A stretch of 6,008 nt of DNA from the NCBI GenBank assembly GCA_015487515.1, contig WFPQ01000343.1, positions 1 through 6,008 of the forward strand, given 5' to 3'. The notes below the pieces were generated by a model. That model had not been told where the DNA came from. It made no database searches and saw only the letters and a list, made by a program, of their open reading frames with translations. Positions 4,491 to 6,008 of the stretch are shown here, one piece after another; the first letter of the stretch is position 1; each line of letters begins with the position of its first letter. A program made the translations under genes and the position numbers. The DNA comes from Hyphomicrobiales bacterium. GTDB taxonomy: Bacteria > Pseudomonadota > Alphaproteobacteria > Rhizobiales > Devosiaceae.

Positions 4491-5925
4491 AAAATCGTTT
4501 ACCGATGCCGAGAAGGCGTGGGATTATGCCCACCAGATCTACCAGCGCAACGTGGAATTCATTCGCGAAAACTTCAAGGCCCTTATCAGTGGCAGGGAGC
4601 AAAAGGCCAAGGTTCGTGCCTTTTATCCCAAGGTGGAGGTCAGGATCGTAAGCTACAAGAAATCCAGCGGTTCTCTGCCCTATGGTTTCTTGCATTCCCC
4701 GGGGGTCTATTCCACCACCCTTACCGCCACCGAACTCTATCGGGACTACCTGGTGGAACAGCTGGGCCTGGTACTGCAAAACCATGGGGGCACCATCGAG
4801 GTTTCCCAGTCCGACACCCCCATTCCCCTGCACTATGCGGCCAACAGCAGCAATATAATAGATGCCAGCGGGCTAAATGTTCTGCTGCGCGATCTTTATG
4901 ATGCCCCGGACCTGGGCAATACGGATGATGAAATTTCCAACGGCACACTGATTCCCGAGCCGGGCGGGCCGCGTCCCCTGGCCGCCTTTACGGCGCCAAG
5001 GATAGATTATTCCCTGCAAAGGCTTTCCCACTACACGGCAACCGACCCTTCCCACTTCCAAAATTTTGTCATCTTCACCAATTACCAGTTCTACATTGAT
5101 GAGTTCTGTCGCCTGGCCAGGGGCTACATGCGGGACGGGCACAAGGATTATGAACGTTTCATCGAACCGGGAAACATGATAACCCATAGCAGCCGCCATG
5201 GAGGAAAAACCATTGGCGAGCCGGCAGGAAAACTGCCCCAGATGCCGGCCTATCACCTGGTTTCCGGTGAAAAGAAGGGCATCACCATGATAAATATCGG
5301 TGTCGGGCCGTCCAATGCCAAGACCGCTACCGATCACGTGGCGGTATTGCGGCCCCATGCCTGGCTGATGCTGGGTCATTGTGCCGGCCTCAGGAATTCC
5401 CAGTCCCTTGGGGATTATGTGCTGGGCCATGCCTATATGCGTGAGGATCACGTGCTTGATTCGGACCTGCCCCTCTCGGTGCCGATACCGGCCCTGGCCG
5501 AGGTCCAGGTGGCCCTTGAGGATGCGATAACCGAAGTGACCAAGCTTAAGGGCATAGACAGAAAGAGAATCATGCGTACCGGTACCGTTGCCACCGTTGA
5601 CAACAGGAACTGGGAATTGTGGAACCAGAAAGAGGTGGTGCGGCGCCTGTCCCAGTCCCGGGCCATTGCCCTTGACATGGAAAGCGCCACCATTGCCGCC
5701 AATGGCTTTCGCTTCCGCATTCCCTACGGAACGCTGCTGTGCGTTTCTGACAAGCCACTGCATGGAGAACTCAAGCTTCCCGGAATGGCCTCCGAGTTTT
5801 ACCGGACCCAGGTCAACCAGCACTTGAAAATAGGCCTCAAGGCCATGGAAATATTGCGCGAACAGCCGGCCGAGCGTATTCATTCGCGCAAGTTGCGCTC
5901 CTTTGCCGAGACCGCCTTTCAGTGA
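4459..5925 (+). CDS. amn: AMP nucleosidase
   Basis: AMP nucleosidase (EC 3.2.2.4) hydrolyses AMP to adenine and ribose 5-phosphate in the cytoplasm, helping to set adenylate levels and feeding purine salvage. The 488-residue product has the length of the E. coli-type enzyme. Residues about 10-190 form the N-terminal AMP nucleosidase domain, and about 270-465 the nucleoside-phosphorylase-like catalytic domain. Diagnostic blocks are FTNYQFYIDEFCRLA (206-220), INIGVGPSNAKTATDH (279-293), HAWLMLGHCAGLRNSQSLGD (300-319), ALDMESATIAANG (404-416), with the DMES segment lining the nucleoside site, and CVSDKPLHGELKLPG (428-442). ATG 4459 is the first in-frame start after a stop at 4435-4437; its ribosome site (AAGAG, 4450-4454) is weak. 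An extended -10 promoter and a possible upstream ORF precede it. In E. coli amn belongs to the Pho regulon, but no clear Pho box is seen here. No frameshift or missing motif was noticed. Confidence 0.98.
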   Translation: MSLITPPALPEKSFTDAEKAWDYAHQIYQRNVEFIRENFKALISGREQKAKVRAFYPKVEVRIVSYKKSSGSLPYGFLHSPGVYSTTLTATELYRDYLVEQLGLVLQNHGGTIEVSQSDTPIPLHYAANSSNIIDASGLNVLLRDLYDAPDLGNTDDEISNGTLIPEPGGPRPLAAFTAPRIDYSLQRLSHYTATDPSHFQNFVIFTNYQFYIDEFCRLARGYMRDGHKDYERFIEPGNMITHSSRHGGKTIGEPAGKLPQMPAYHLVSGEKKGITMINIGVGPSNAKTATDHVAVLRPHAWLMLGHCAGLRNSQSLGDYVLGHAYMREDHVLDSDLPLSVPIPALAEVQVALEDAITEVTKLKGIDRKRIMRTGTVATVDNRNWELWNQKEVVRRLSQSRAIALDMESATIAANGFRFRIPYGTLLCVSDKPLHGELKLPGMASEFYRTQVNQHLKIGLKAMEILREQPAERIHSRKLRSFAETAFQ

Positions 5926-6008
5926 TCTTGCCGGAGGTTCGGCGGCCTGGCGGGCAATGCAAACCCGGTAATCCTGCCCCTGATCGCGCTGCCTGAAGGG
6001 GGGGGTGA
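5926..6008. other. Sequence downstream of amn without a recognised gene
   Basis: A weak nested inverted repeat follows amn: TTGCC/GGCAA (5928-5932 and 5953-5957) around AGG/CCT (5935-5937 and 5946-5948). It has no T-run, so it is not a convincing terminator. The window ends in AAGGGGGGGGTGA with an eight-base G tract at 5998-6005. This is purine-rich enough to be a ribosome site for a plus-strand gene starting just outside the window, but no start codon is in view. Confidence 0.35.

Noticed and set aside
4873..5883. Long minus-strand open frame (336 codons) opposite amn
   Set aside because: It lies fully inside amn, whose family motifs are unmistakable. Its translation is rich in Gly, His and Gln with no recognisable domain, as expected of an antisense shadow in GC-rich DNA.
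5919..6008. C-terminus of a minus-strand gene entering from the right edge
   Set aside because: Minus-strand frames are open here, but they are short or run on into the antisense of amn. Nothing in their translation is recognisable.

Overview
The window looks like a stretch of ordinary proteobacterial chromosome, most likely alphaproteobacterial. This rests on protein character: a NuoM-NuoN junction, a small RecD/Dda-like helicase, an SleB-family lipoprotein, a DUF1176-like exported protein and a long-form AMP nucleosidase. Base composition is moderately GC-rich and codon use favours CTG and GCC throughout. No transposase, integrase, phage structural gene, CRISPR array, tRNA or rRNA is visible. 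The assignment to a class is inference.

Layout: (1) 1-1427, the last 18 codons of nuoM and all of nuoN, overlapping by one base: the 3' end of a complex I operon. (2) 1428-1701, a 274-bp gap with a weak promoter candidate, a stem-loop and a three-codon mini-ORF. (3) 1702-2271, a predicted lipoprotein cell-wall hydrolase (Hydrolase_2/SleB), closed by a short intrinsic terminator. (4) 2295-3413 on the minus strand, a compact SF1B helicase that converges on the hydrolase. (5) 3414-3508, a divergent promoter region. (6) 3509-4180, a secreted DUF1176-like protein. (7) 4181-4458, a gap holding a 135-bp fold-back region (4212-4346) with complementary ends, terminator-like hairpins facing both ways, and the amn promoter. 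(8) 4459-5925, amn, preceded and overlapped by a possible 18-codon upstream ORF. (9) 5926-6008, downstream sequence without a recognisable gene.

The genes do not form one pathway: respiration (nuoMN), envelope (hydrolase, DUF1176-like protein), DNA handling (helicase) and purine salvage (amn) appear to be separate transcription units. I found no convincing new multi-gene system. The best leads are the fold-back region at 4212-4346, which may encode a small RNA, the possible leader ORF in front of amn, and a NuoN that has lost the membrane glutamate expected in transmembrane helix 5.
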